Positions 9,955-22,110 of a DNA stretch of 64,000 nt are shown piece by piece; the stretch's first letter is position 1; each line of letters begins with the position of its first letter. The DNA is taken from NCBI GenBank assembly GCA_011316305.1, contig SAUG01000067.1, forward strand, positions 186,001-250,000. The letters run 5' to 3'. The notes under the pieces are model-generated. The model made no database searches. It was given only the letters and a program-made list of their open reading frames with translations, and was not told the DNA's origin. The translations under genes and the position numbers were made by a program. This stretch comes from Rusavskia elegans (Eukaryota > Ascomycota > Lecanoromycetes > Teloschistales > Teloschistaceae).

Positions 9955-12682
9955 TCACGTGCTTTCTTCTAATACCCCTCTCAGTGAGAAGGGCAGGATG
10001 TAGGGGTTCTGTGAATTCGAAGTGTCCTCGCGGATTTTTTTAAGGGGTACCTTGCTGATTGTGGCCACTTGCAGCGCATTTTGAACGGCCAAACTACATC
10101 AAATGCCCTTCAGTCAACCTAACCATCACTTGATGAGCCATCAAAAGTGACTTACTAGTATACGGATTCATCCTCGTAGATCCTAGAATGGCCTTCTCCA
10201 CTGTATAGACTGCCTGCGAGTGGCGAACTGAGCTCGCGAATGAGGCCGTGGTCGGAGACACCCAGATTACGCAGTTTTAGTGCGAATCCTACGAGGTGTG
10301 TGAGGCTACATTGATCATCAGCTATCTGTCTTACCCAATCATTTGACCAGCATCACATACAAGTCCGGAGCATGGACTCTACCGTCAACGAAAACCGCGC
10401 GGTAGATATTTGGATGGTCAACGGTTCCAAATGTGGACGACTATCGCGGGAGTCTCAGTTTGAGACCTTGCTTTTTTACAGCGAATGACAGACTTACATC
10501 CAGTGAGACCAGCTGATCATCTATGCTTCCAACATATGCTACTCTCACCCCAGAGCTTAATATCGTCGTGAGGGCTGCATGGTAATCTTTCGATACCTGG
10601 CTATCCGCTTGAGCAAAATCGAAAAGTTCCCTGGCGGAGCCTCCAATCCACCTCGACTTGTAGTCGACGAAAGGACCGAGGTTGACACCCGCCATTGCAC
10701 AAACACCAATCTTGGCCTCTTGAATACATCCGAACTCGATAAGCTTAGCAATTAGCATGATCGCCACTGGCACCCCTTGACTGTGGCAGGCGACCATGAT
10801 AAAGTCAGCTCGTCGGATATTGTCAGTCCAATTCAACAGTAATTTCCACAGTACGTCCACGCGTTCGAGAATCTTGCCTTCACCTTCCAATGCTACTTTT
10901 TCAATATCACAGTAGTAACCCTGAGCCTCAGTCCACTTACTAATAGCATTCGCTGCACCATCAGCGAACCGGATAGAAGTACCAGTAGGCTGGCCAAGAA
11001 CGGAACGTATCAACGGTGCTGGGAAGTAGCCGTGAACACCCTAGAATGCTGTCAGGGTGTCCTAGTCCGCGTGAAGTTGAGAGACACGATTGAGCACAAG
11101 AAAGCTCCAATAAAATGCGAATCTAGGTGCAAGAGCCTATGATGGAAAGACTTTTTCAAGAAAGTTTTGGGAATCCATGTTCGGGAACAAGCATTGAGAT
11201 AATAAAAGCCTTGAACGGTGATACGTACAATTGTAAGAGCCCGTTTTATTCGTGGCGGACTGTCCAATAGCTCCACTGGACCTGTATCACTGGGCCTAGT
11301 ATATTGCCATAATCGACTCAATGTTTGCATGAATGAGGGCCTTTCGACAGGACGATAGGTAGCCGTTATACGAGGCAAGAGTAGATTCTTGGTACCATCA
11401 TTCTCACGTGATACACTTTCGATATGCTTGTCTGAGGCATTCTTAGCCTTGGGCTCCACAGACACTTCTTTCTGGACCTTCTGCCTTTGAGACTGAGAAG
11501 TCCCAACTTTCTGGGCTGACTCTAGAGACCGAGGTCCTTTCCCGACAATACCGGGCGCTTCGTCCAGGATGGCGCTTTCAGGGTGATATTGAGATGGCGA
11601 TCCCGCAAGAACTAATTCACCAACGCTGCAGTCACTCGGATTGACCTCGCTGTTAGTAGTAGTATCTCTTGACCAAAAAGCCCAGGCGGGAGATTTGGCC
11701 GCAGAGGTGGGCTGGCTTCCCAAATTTTGACCATCAGCGCCAATCTTTGGCGTATTCGAACTATTGGAAGTTCGAGGCCTATCGACGTTTGTTATGGTTG
11801 CGGGAGCAGCTACATCAATTGGCTCAGCTTTGACGGCGCGAACAGCACTCCACAACCCAAACCATTGGCGAGGAACGACTGCCGGGTTGGGCGTGGTCGT
11901 TGCTAGCTCTGGATTTGACACCCGGCGTTGGATCGGGGTTTCAATGGGATCTGTGATAGACTCATCTGTGGCCTCCACAGCTTCCGGTACCTCTGGCTCC
12001 GGCTTTGATGGTTCTTCATGCCGCGCGAACCAGGTGCGCCACAGCGGCGCATCAGTATTGGCTTTGGAGTAGTGTCGCTCTGGTTCCTTTGGACTTGTTG
12101 TACTCGACGGATCCGAATCAAGGATCGTGTTCGGGTTGGGTTTATCCTGCAACGTCTTGTGCCGTAGAGTCGAGTCTTTGTCTAAGATAGGTGCAGTGGT
12201 TGGCGCCTTTGGCGTTTGGACATTCTCGTGAGGATCTTTTGAGGATGTAGTCTCCGCAGACTTCGTTTTCGTAGAAATGTCAAGTGACGAAGACCTACTT
12301 GGGCTTTCGATGCTCCGACAAAGGTACGTTGAGGGTGACCGTTTCGGGCCTACTATCCCTTGTGTGATTGGATTCCGTGCTGTTGTGACAAGCTCGGAAG
12401 CTTTGTCTGTAGCCGCAAATATACTCTCTTTCGCAACTTGTGTCACTGGTGTAGCCTTGCTTCCTCGCCGCCAGGTGCCGCCTTTATACCATGTTCCGGA
12501 CTCTTGCAGCTGCGAAATTCGAGTTAGACTTGGCAGTTCATGACAATTAATGGGATTTCCTATCAGAAGCGGCCTACTGTGCTACCTCTTCGGCCATCCT
12601 TATTCCCCTCGGCCGCTGTTGCCTTGTCTGTCGACACACTCGCGCTTGGTTTGTTGGAAGATCCAGTATTAGACTCGTGCAT
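9955..12682 (-). CDS. YML020W-like conserved fungal protein (lipase-like fold), apparently frameshifted
   Basis: A conserved fungal family of unknown function, with a lipase/esterase-like look (GVHGYFPAPLIRSVLG, CHSQGVPVAI resembling a Ser-elbow). Exons are 12682-12586, 12502-11229, 11040-10498, 10440-10361, 10305-10156 and 10093-9955, summing to 760 aa in frame. The N-terminal half is Ser/Pro/Thr-rich and probably disordered. An ESGTWYKGGTWRRG motif near residue 33 and RPSFMQTLSRLWQYTRP near 385 lead into the conserved part. Later motifs are GSIDDQLVSLDSS, YRAVFVDGRVHAPDF, HLVGFALKLRNLGVSDHGL and NPYILPFSLRGVLEE. Just after the last one the frame meets TGA at 9957-9955, while a family-like C-terminus continues in another frame to 9836. 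The function is not known. Confidence 0.8.
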
Positions 12683-13123
12683 TTGATAAATCAAGATGGC
12701 AGTCGTCTCTTAGCACCAACAGAATATGCTCCTCGATTCTGGGATTCCATACAGGGGATTTCCAGGGTCTCATCAACAGTGAAGTTGCCAGATGTTGGCG
12801 ATATATACTGTCCCGTGGGGGCTAACGGCCTTGAATTTTTCGACGAAGAGTAGAGACCGTAGTCAGCATAATGTGAGTTCTTCAAGGAGTATAAGCCTAC
12901 AATAGTCGAAGAAGACTGTCTAAGCGGAGAACGAATGAGTAGAGTAGTGTATGCTGTTCGATGAATGGGACCCACTCAATCACTCATGTGAGGCTTTAGC
13001 GGAGCCTGGTGGAGCCGCTGGAAAGCTTCCGCGCGGGTGGCGCTAGTGGCACCACCACGAGGGGTAAATTTTGTAGGTCACCAAAAAACTTCAAGCGGCT
13101 TGGATTGTTCTCCGGCAAGCAGG
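12683..13123. promoter_or_regulatory. shared upstream region of the YML020W-like gene and SPB1
   Basis: A 441-bp gap between two divergent start codons. A minus-strand ORF of 94 codons (12691-12975) fills much of it and stops 8 bp before the YML020W-like ATG; I treat it as leader sequence. No repeat or clear motif seen. Confidence 0.45.
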
Positions 13124-15817
13124 ATGGGGATACAGAAGAAGGTAAAGGCACAACTTCACTTTGGTCTTAAGCGCTAAAGTCATGCTAGCATGGCAAAGGA
13201 CGCCTTGACAAGTGGTACAAACTCGCAAAGGAGAAGGGCTACAGAGCGAGAGCGGCATTCAAGCTCATCCAGCTCAATCGCAAATATGGCTTCTTGGAAA
13301 AGAGCAAGGTACTCTTGGATTTATGCGCTGCACCTGGGGTAACGTCAACATTAGACTCCAACGTTGAATGAGCTGACGATCTTTCTAGTCCTGGTGCCAG
13401 GTCGCCGCGGAGACAATGCCAGTCAACAGTCTGATCCTCGGTGTCGATCTCGCTCCCATCAAGCCAATCCCAAGGACAACCACCTTCCAAGGCGACATCA
13501 CCTCAGACAAGTGCCGTGCTACAATTCGGCAGCATTTCAAGACATGGAAAGCGGATACCGTGCTGCATGACGGGGCGCCAAACGTTGGTACAGCTTGGGT
13601 TCAGGACGCATTCTCCCAGGCAGAATTAGCTTTACAAGCACTCAAATTGGCGACGGAATTCTTAGTTGAAGGTGGTACCTTTGTCACCAAGGTCTTCCGT
13701 TCAAAAGACTACAACGCGCTGCTCTGGATTTGCAATCAGCTGTTTTCAAAAGTCGATGCGACCAAACCTCCTTCTTCCCGCAACGTCTCCGCTGAGATCT
13801 TTGTTGTATGTCGTGGTTTCAAAGCGCCTAAAAAGATAGATCCCAGGTTGTTAGACCCTCGTTCAGTTTTCGCAGAATTATCAAATCCCACCCCTAACAA
13901 CGAGGCCAAGGTCTTTAATCCTGAAGTCAAGAAACGAAAAAGAGAAGGTTACGAAGATGGTGATTACACTCAATTCCGAGAAGCGCCGGCCAGCGAATTT
14001 GTTCAGACAACTGATCCCATTGCCATGCTCGGAAGCCTCAATCGATTGCACTTTGCACGTCCTGGTCACAAAGACATCGCTCTGGCGGCCCTGGATCAAC
14101 TTTCTGAGACAACTCCAGAGATACGGCACTGTTGTAGTGATCTGAAAGTTCTAGGAAGGAAGGAGTTCCGGATGCTCCTCAGATGGAGATTAAAGGCCCG
14201 TGAGAAATTTGGATTAGCAGTTAAGAAAATAAAGCAGGATGACACCAACGGAGAGGTCGCTCAAGTGATACCGATGGGTGAAGAAGCGGCGTTGCAAGAG
14301 GAGCTCGAGAAGCTTAATCAGAAGGAATCGGCAAGGAAGAAAAGAGAAAGGAGACGAACGTTTGAAAAACGACAGAAGGAAATTGTGAGGATGCAGATGA
14401 ATATGCTGCCACCCACTGAAATTGGTTTAGAGCAAGCAGGCCCCAACGGTGAAGATTCAATGTTCACGCTTGGTGCATTAGATCCGACCAGGGCGATCGA
14501 TATCACGAAAGGAAACATGGGCATGGTTCTGCAGAAGAATTCTCATCGGGAAAGTGATTCTGAGAGTGTGAACGGCTCAGATGAGGAACAGGATGGACTG
14601 GATTCGGAACTCGACACACTATACAACGACTACCAGCAGCGCCGTTCTGAGACTGACGCCAAGTATCGTGCGAAGAAGGCCAGGATGGAACATGAAGAAC
14701 ATGATTGGGATGGAATAGCAGAGTCGGGGGCGAGCAGTGATGATGCCGTTGAGATGGATCGACTCAGCACTTCCTCCAGGACTTCTGAAGACGATGAATC
14801 GACCTCCCAATTACCAGCATCTAGTAACAAGCGATCGGCACTAACAAATCGAGCAGCACTGTTCTTCGATCAGGATGTTTTCAAGGACGTTGGTCTCTTG
14901 GACCAATTCGACCCTGCTGATAGTAGTAGTCGTGACAGCGAAGAGAAAATAGGTTCTGATCCTTCCGGGAAGCTCAAACGCACCTCTTCCCCCACAATTG
15001 GAGCGAATGAAGCTGGCGATCTGCGAGACGTCGCAAAAAAGACTAATTTGAAGTCTCGCAATGCACATGATGGCATAGTAACGGATAAAAGGTCTCTCGA
15101 CCAGATAGCAAAGGTAAAATCCCGCAGTGAGTCGGATGATTTCGCTGGCAAATCCAGTACTCGTAAGGACTGGAAGGATCAGCATGAACCCCAAAAGGAC
15201 GGCCGCTTGGGTAAGACTACCTAAGCAGCAGGTGGCGAACATCCGTGAGCTAACTTTTCCCAGATATTGACATCATAACCGCTGAAGCTATGACCCTGGC
15301 CCGGCAGGTTGCTAGTGGCACCAGCACGACCCGAGATCTGGTCGACGACACATTTAACAGGTATGCTTTCCAGGATAGAGACGGACTTCCCGAATGGTTC
15401 CTCGACGACGAAGGAAAGCACAGCAAACCTCACCGACCTATAGATGCAGCAGCGGCAAAGGCCATCAAGGAAAAAACCCGTGCTTTAAATGTCCGCCCGA
15501 TCAAGAAGGTCCGCGAGGCCAACGAGCGGAAGAAGTTCAAGGCGGCCCAACGTTTAGAAAAGCTACGTAAGAAATCCACGCTGCTGGCCGATGACGATGG
15601 ACTTTCGGAAAAAGATAAAGCGCAGAACATTGCGAACCTTATGAGCAAGGCCGCAAAGAAGAAGCCCAAGAAGGAAGTGAAACTTGTGGTGGCCAGAGGT
15701 GGTAATCGGGGCATATCTGGCAGACCGCGGGGTGTCAAAGGCAAGTACAAGATTGTCGATGCCCGGCTGAAGAAGGACACGCGTGCCGAAAAGAGGTTGG
15801 CAAAGAAGAAGCGTTAA
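13124..15817 (+). CDS. SPB1: AdoMet-dependent rRNA 2'-O-methyltransferase Spb1
   Basis: A nucleolar enzyme of 60S ribosome assembly that, by analogy with yeast, 2'-O-methylates a 25S rRNA guanosine of the A-loop. Exons are 13124-13141, 13189-13338, 13389-15210 and 15264-15817, giving 847 aa. The start reads [20 protein letters not shown] and leads into the FtsJ/RrmJ domain. That domain has the family's catalytic blocks: [29 protein letters not shown] (SAM-binding), [12 protein letters not shown] and [15 protein letters not shown] charged middle region with Lys/Arg/Glu-rich coiled coil (about 280-360) follows, then an acidic serine-rich stretch. The last exon is the Spb1 C-terminal domain ([17 protein letters not shown]) and ends in a very basic tail. 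The final intron is needed, since the frame closes at 15224 without it. Confidence 0.96.
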
Positions 15818-15894
15818 GCGAGCATTGCTCAAGCACGTCCACTCGTCATTTTTACTTGGTCAGCAGGAGCGTTTCGCTCTTTCCATCGAAGGTC

Positions 15895-17295
15895 TTATTC
15901 ATTGGAAACCTTAGATATGTTGCTGATGAAAGCATTGGTGGCATACAAAGGTCCTGCGAAAGACATGTCATACCTTTGATGGAAATTAATGATACTAGAT
16001 CGACGATCTTCGAGCGTCATAGGGGCGGACCACCAGGGACAACCTACCAATAATTGACTGAGATGGAAACTTGATCTTCCAGACACTCTTGGCTGACCTT
16101 ATGGTACCTACATCGTTCAGATGGGAGACAATTTCCGGGATTTTCATGGTCTTTACCAGAGGGCTGGCAAATACAGCATATCACCAGGTCCGAGCTCGAC
16201 ATGCAGTGGTTTGCTGAGGCAAGAAAAGCGGGTTTGCTCTTCTCCGGGCCTATCCGGATCCCATACAGGCCATGGGATATCTTGGCTTGGAGAATCAGGA
16301 GATAGAGCTAAGCTCTGATGGTGCACCGTGGTCAGTTGAACTCTTCATACGGAACCGGAGTCCTTGGCAAGATATGGAATGACTTACGGAATCGCTACCA
16401 GGACGAGTGTATACTGCCTGGGGAAGGAATCGAATATTCACGCAGGGTGTTTCGACAGAAGGCAGCAAGACAAAGCGTTTCTTGCCTCTGATCTGGCAGT
16501 AGATGTTTTCATAATTGTCTTTGTGAAGCGCCGTGATACTCTGACCGTTTCCTATCCAGACGTTGATGGCGTCTGGTATTGCACCGAGGCATTCTGTCGC
16601 CCACGACACATCGTCTGGGACGTCGGAGTAGAGCTGGGAGTATTCACCGTGCAGGTTGTCGTCCTCTGAATTGTCAGCTGCTATCCGTTCGTCCAGCTTC
16701 GACGCCTCGATCGACTTGGGACAGTAGATACAATTACGTCTTGGCTGGCTGCACCATGGGAAACAACAGTACCTACGGGCTTGGGAATACTTAACCTCCG
16801 TGGACGATATCTCCCCTACTTCTTGCTGACGGATATGCGTGAGGAAGTCATGAAACGGTTCTTCGACCTGAAGGCCGTTAAGGCATGACGAACATTTCAG
16901 AGCATTCTCCAGACCTTACCTCCAATGGCTTCGTGAAATAAACTCTACCATCCGTTGGGTTTCCTACAGCACTATCTGCATTTCTAGAGCCATCAACGTT
17001 CAATCCTTAGACAACATACTGAAAGTCCTGACCCAGAAGGAGTGATAGCAACTTTGACCCTACTGTTTCCCATCTTCATACCAAGGTAACCCGGATCCCA
17101 TAATGATGTTGCTGGCCAACTGGCTGCGCCGCCACGCAGGACGAAAGGGCGATTTCTTGCAATATATTGCATGAAGAGCAATGGACTCGGAGCTGTTTCG
17201 AGCTCATCGACGTGGCCACGGTTGAGCTCATGGTAGGAGGTCAACAATTCCACGATGGCGTCGTCGGTCGAAGGCGTGTGCGATGTACCACTCAT
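15895..17295 (-). CDS. JmjC-domain hydroxylase, JMJD7-like
   Basis: Resembles JMJD7, an Fe(II)/2-oxoglutarate oxygenase known in animals as a lysyl hydroxylase; the fungal substrate is unknown. Seven exons: 17295-17033, 16983-16920, 16867-16777, 16677-16388, 16314-16157, 16107-16048 and 15973-15895. They give 334 aa in frame, close to JMJD7 length. The N-terminal part has RNRPFVLRGGAASWPA and then the VYFTKPLEVEEPF strand. The facial triad is visible as HKD in ITALHKDNYENIYCQIRGKK and the His of LWYHKVSQ near residue 295; the basic residues of RGKKRFVLLP lie where this family binds 2-oxoglutarate. The end is NYWYDMSFAGPLYATNAF. It is intron-dense compared with its neighbours. An in-frame ATG lies further upstream at 17358. 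Confidence 0.88.
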
Positions 17296-17663
17296 AGTGA
17301 CGATACTTCTAGATACTTGAATGCTTCTGGGAAAATTGCTCAAGATCTCCCAGGCCATGAAGGTGTGGTTGTAGAGCTGTATCGCTCAGTTCGACGATTT
17401 ATAGGTCAGTACCTTAGTACGTAGGGTTTGTACGGTTGACTAAGTTAGTGCGGACTGTAAATTCTGTCAGCCAAGCTCGCCAAGGTACGGTACCAGGGTA
17501 CTAAGCTTCACCACTGACTGTCTACGGTATTCGGGGACGACGGTAGGCGCAGTCTCTCTCTACTGTATCAAGCAATCTGGTCACAAGACCCTCCACGCGG
17601 GATGTACACATCAATTGAATCCATTATTCTTCTCTTGAGCCGTTCCCGGGTTTCAAGGACGCC
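17296..17663. promoter_or_regulatory. divergent upstream region of the JMJD7-like and DUF3176 genes
   Basis: A 368-bp gap between two start codons. It contains GGTACGGTACC-like words near 17486 but no larger repeat. No recognised regulatory site. Confidence 0.4.
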
Positions 17664-19427
17664 ATGGCAGCAAATACAGAAGATGATAACAATGAACGGA
17701 CACCTTTACTGAAATCAGCCTCTTCTCAGGTGACTTCTTCGGCACAAAACGCTGCCAGTTTATTTGCCAATTGGTGGCTTTGGGAGCTCATAGAAGCATG
17801 CACAAGTATCATTGCTCTAGCTGTCATCGTCATCATACTCTTCATCTACGATGGGTCCTCCCTCCCTGACTGGCCTTCGGTCTTCACTGTGCGACAATGC
17901 CTCCCTGTAGAGATGGTTCCCTCGTTGATGAACTCTTCCAGATAAACTCTGTCATCTCTTTCCTTTCCACTATTAGCAAGCTATCCATCATGGCCGCTGC
18001 CTCTGCCGCCATCAGCCAATGCAAATGGCTGTGGTATCGACAGGCTGAACCCCGTCGACTACAGGATCTGCAATTATTCGATGATGCGAGCCGCGGACCT
18101 TGGGGCGCCGTCCAGCTTCTGTTCAGTCTGAGAGCTAGGTCATTGATCTCTTCCTGCGCTACGAGCATTTTCCATCAGTCTGACTTGGGTTGTGCACAGA
18201 CATCTCGCCTTTATCGGGGCTATCGTTGTTGTGCTGGTGAATTTCTTCGATCCTTTCGTGCAACAAGTGGTATCATATCGTAGTCGCTCTGTACCGTCCG
18301 GAAATCCTCCGGAGATCGTCAGATCCCGCGTATATGCTGCGAGAAGTGACGAAGGTCTTCCGCTACCATCACTGGTAGATTTGTCCATGAAAGCTGGCGT
18401 ATACAACGGTGTGTTCGACATTAAAGATAACGCGGACGCTGGTGTATCCCATACTTGCTCCACAGGTGATTGTTCATGGAAAGATTTCTCATCTTTGGCC
18501 ATTTGTAGTCGATGCGTCGATATCACGTCCTACGTGGAAAAGCAATGCACAGACGGGAAATGTCACTTGCTTTACATACCAGATGGGCCCACGCTTTCCG
18601 GGTTAGGGGGTCAGATCAACTCCAGTACTACTAACATTTCTTCCGAGCTTCAAGGCATTGAGCCTTCGGTCTTGCGGTTTACCTCCTTGCTTTCGAAAAA
18701 GGTTTCCGATCCGGACGGCGCACTCGCTATCGAATGCTCCATGTTCTATTGCATCGGTAAATATGCTGCCAGCGTCACCGACGGCATTGCAGAGCAGCGC
18801 TTACTTGCTTCCTGGCGTAATGATTCTGCACGCCTCGACACCAAGACTGACCTTATCCTTAACCCGCCAACTTCTTTCGGCAACGAGTCCGGAATGGAAC
18901 CCTTTAGAGTAACCCATCTAGCAGCTGTTGCCCTCAACAGTTTCATGTCCGAGACCTTCACGGGATCGGGAGGTATCAACAACAGCGGCTCCGCTTTCTC
19001 GTCCGACGTGATGCAAGCTCTATTTGATACGTCGAATTTGACTAGGCGCATCGAGAATCTGGCAACGTCGATGACGAACAGCATCCGCGGACAAGATGAC
19101 AACGTGTCTCGTCCGGCCTACGGCACCGCATGGACGAGCGAAACGTATTTGCATGTGCGCTGGGCCTGGCTTGCCTTCCCTGCCACGCTCATCCTACTCG
19201 AAAGTTCCTTTCTCCTAGGTGTGATTCTCGAGACGTCGTACCGAGACATCCTGGTCTGGAAATCTAGCAATATAGCGCTCTTGTTTCACGGTCGAAGTCT
19301 TCGTTTGAGCAGTCGCAATGGGAAACCTGTCAACAAGCTGTCAGCGATGACTGCCAGAGCGAACAACGTCAAAGCAAGACTGGTTGAGTCCGATGCTGAT
19401 GGCTGGAAGCTTGACCAGGATGAGTGA
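17664..19427 (+). CDS. DUF3176 family membrane protein
   Basis: A fungal-specific family of unknown function with a characteristic arrangement of membrane helices. Exons are 17664-17888, 17942-18138 and 18200-19427 (549 aa). The N-terminus has an acidic NERTPLLKS stretch, then a first helix (ELIEACTSIIALAVIVIILF) followed by the INSVISFLSTISKLSIMAAA region. The family hallmarks are CKWLWYR, the GPWGAVQLLFSLR motif and a second hydrophobic segment (LAFIGAIVVVLVNFFDPF). The large middle part is probably luminal or extracellular, with paired Cys (SHTCSTGDCSWKDF, AICSRCVDI, CTDGKC) and several N-glycosylation motifs. A final helix (WAWLAFPATLILLESSFLLG) precedes a short basic tail. Donors GTGCGA and GTCATT are weak, but the splices restore the family sequence. 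Confidence 0.85.
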
Positions 19428-20082
19428 ATAGTGGACAGGTCTCCCACATTCAATATACGGCGTTTCTTGCTTGGCGGTGATTTACTCGAAGCCACGAAAC
19501 CAATGTATAGCCGTTCAGCGATCGCATCAGTGACCGAAGCACATTTGGTGGCGGAACCCCGTCATTTGACTTTTCGGTTCCTTCTTTCTGCTAATAGAGT
19601 TTTCTAAGAGGTCTCCAGGCTTTAGTACTGACTCTTACCGCCGCAAGGGACGCCATTCCTACTGCGATCGTGATGCCTAGCGATACCAGAGAATGGTTTT
19701 GAGATAGACATGTTAATGTTTCCATACCTGCCCCCTTTTGTACCAGTGGTCACTCAGTTGGCTGCCCCATCAATTCCGGCCCAGCCTGTGACAAAGAACG
19801 CATCAGGATCAAAGGGTAGAAGTGTTCGCAGCTCATTGAACGTGACCACTGAAGGCTAATGTAGTCAAGGCTTAAGAAGAGATGTTTTAAAATAAAATCT
19901 GAGAGAAGCACAGAGGAAACCAGTGAATAGTGGAGACATTTGCAATGTCCGAAAACCTAGGGATGCATTGATTTACCATACCATCGGGTGCAGAAGACTA
20001 TGAGTCTTTGACTCGGGCTGGCCGAAGAACCCTTCGGAAGTACCCCGAGTCCGACCGAAGCCATCAGAGCGTTCTACCTCCC
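19428..20082. other. intergenic stretch at the start of the decaying zone
   Basis: About 650 bp with no supportable gene. Composition is normal at the left and shifts towards AT at the right. No repeat recognised. Confidence 0.5.
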
Positions 20083-20874
20083 TTAGTAAGATCTGATCAT
20101 CTTGGCCAAAAACTCGAATGCACCCCTTCGCTTGTTTACAATATCTATAAAGTTATCCTGCGGGCTAATACTACCGATAATTACCTGGTCTTGACCTTTA
20201 GCTAAACCGTCGTAGGCTTGGTCGTAGAACTGATTCAGCGGTATATCCAGGATACGTCCTTTCTCCTGCCCTATATAGTCCGTTTGGACCGGAGAGGGCG
20301 AGATTTCGAGGACCTTGACGTTCGACCCGGTATTGGCGAGCTGATCGCGGAGGTAGAGGGTAAAGTAATCAAGAGCAACCTTCGAAGCCGAGTACGCTGG
20401 CATACTCGAGGCTGGGATAATAGTAAGGTTCGAGCTAGTGCTGCATTCGTTCGTATATCACTTCCGCGTGCAAGTCTTGATAGGGTCTCGACTTACTAGG
20501 CGATACTGGTTAGGGACTGTTTCGACTGGAGGAAGGGCAGGAAAGCGAGGGAGATATTAATAAAGCTGGTAAAGTTAACGTTTATCTCGTTGTAGAAAGC
20601 AGCGAGATCGATTTAGCCAGGTTTAGTAAGATCGTATATAGCTTGTATACTAGTATTAAGGAAGACGCAGTCGAGATCCGGGTAGCTGCTAGTAATATTT
20701 TTGACGAATATACCTAGGTTCAGGCTATTACTGATATTATATACAAGGCTACTAGCTTTATCGCCGTACTTGTAGATAAATGACTTTAGAGTCGTAGATA
20801 AGCTTCTCGGCTATTCCCAAGCCTATACCTGATGTGACGCCAACTATAAGGACGCACTTGTAGGGAAAAGACAT
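20083..20874 (-). pseudogene. short-chain dehydrogenase/reductase, broken
   Basis: A decayed NAD(P)-dependent SDR gene. It starts MSFPYKCVLIVGVTSGIGLG, the nucleotide-binding GxxxGxG region (TSGIGLG), and ends with an intact 3' half holding the YSASK catalytic motif (MPAYSASKVALDYFTLYLRD) and VKVLEISPSPVQTDYI. Between them the frame is lost. After about 35 codons it runs into TAA and TAG, then a shifted frame shows DLDCVFLN (the usual NAG motif read as NTS) and INVNFTSF. That frame has further TAA and TAG codons where the family has sense codons. The stops and the TA-rich 5' half suggest RIP; at least one indel is also present. It was probably a single-exon gene of about 250-260 codons. Confidence 0.85.
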
Positions 20875-21644
20875 AGTATTTAATTCAAGGAAGATATAGA
20901 GCAGCTTGCCAAGTATATATAGTAATGAATGACTGGTTGATTGGATACAGAATTTGGAAGATGTAAAGAAAAATCATAAAGTACTGAAATCAACTTTATA
21001 TCTGATCTATACGGCGTTAGATCAATGTTTGGTATCATAGCTCCGAAGCCACACTTTCTCGGACGCTCAAGCCGAGAGAGGCATGGGGTGGATTGTGAGA
21101 TCCTGCTGCAGCTACGGCATTTGATAGGCTTATAGACGCTGTCACGTTCTCCAAGCTTAGAAATGAGTAACATTCACGGGGTGGAGACCACGTCAGGCAT
21201 ACCCCTGCCGCCACAACCGCGATTCCACCGATGTGCATACCGTTAAAGGAATAGATCATTTGCAGGGATCAGGTATCTACCACCGTGTGATTTGCTGGTG
21301 GCGGCGGTCCTGATACCGTTCAATATCACTGTCACGGGATTGTCTCCATCAAGGGTACGCAGCTATACAATTATAATGAGCAAGTGTTGGAACCCGGATC
21401 CCTCATCGAGACACCTGGCAGCCGCGGTATCGGATAACCCGAAGGGATGGCGATTGGTTGTTAAGATGACGAGAGAGTGAGACGGAAGACGTACCTCGTG
21501 GCTGTGCTTCGCCATGGAAGCTTCCTTAAGGAGAAGCCAGGTAATCATGGCCGTTTGAGAAGATCAGGAGATGACTAAACATTCCGTGGAGGTCACTTAT
21601 CCGGTCTACCCGCCTATACCAACCTGTACTTCTCGAATCCCGCC
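20875..21644. other. intergenic region between the SDR relic and the Zn2Cys6 relic
   Basis: About 770 bp between two divergent relics, so it may once have held their shared promoter. Several small ORFs on both strands lack family features. Base composition is close to normal from 21040 to 21640. Confidence 0.4.
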
Positions 21645-22110
21645 ATGGTCTACTGTGGGCCGTTGTCGAAGGCCTGTCTCCCATGCAGAAGGCGGAAGCT
21701 ACGTTGCGGCCTCCGGAGAGATACTTGTACACAGTACACTCGCGCCCAGCTTCCTTACTCGGGCTATCGCAATACCACAGCCCTGAGGTTTAGAGACGAG
21801 ACCAACGCCGTTTAAAGACGGGGTGACTGCTTAGAAGTCGGATATAACTATTCCCCGCTTACCTCCCCAATCTATCTGCAGCCAAGCAAGGGATATCTTC
21901 TACTACAACTACGTCTTTAGTCCTACTAAACCCTTCGACTTCCTCTAAACGGTCTACTCGCAGAGATTTAAAGATATCCACTTCAGCCGAAGCGTCGATA
22001 CTATCGCCCTAGTCTACCTCAACTTTTAACGTCTTTCAAAGAAGGCAGAGATAGAGGCCAAGCGGAGCTATATATCTACTATTTAATATACCAGCGACGC
22101 TCTATAAACT
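21645..22110 (+). pseudogene. Zn2Cys6 transcription factor relic with RIP-type changes
   Basis: The start of a fungal binuclear-cluster transcription factor. From ATG 21645 the frame gives SKACLPCRRRKLRC, then DTC, so Cys 1-4 of the six-Cys cluster are present. Positions expected to hold Cys 5 and Cys 6 are Tyr (CTQYTR and QLPYSG), each a TAC codon where TGC is expected. The frame stops at TAA 21813-21815. Beyond it a shifted frame still reads FYYNYVFSPTKPFDFL, then TAA, then VYSQRF...FSRSVDTIALVYLNF, then TAA. The stops fall where Gln would be expected (CAA to TAA). The relic fades into AT-rich sequence near 22110. It can no longer make a functional zinc cluster. Confidence 0.85.

Noticed and set aside
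12691..12975. Minus-strand ORF of 94 codons before the YML020W-like gene
   Set aside because: Ends 8 bp before the true start, no family features, biased Ser/Arg composition; most likely leader sequence.
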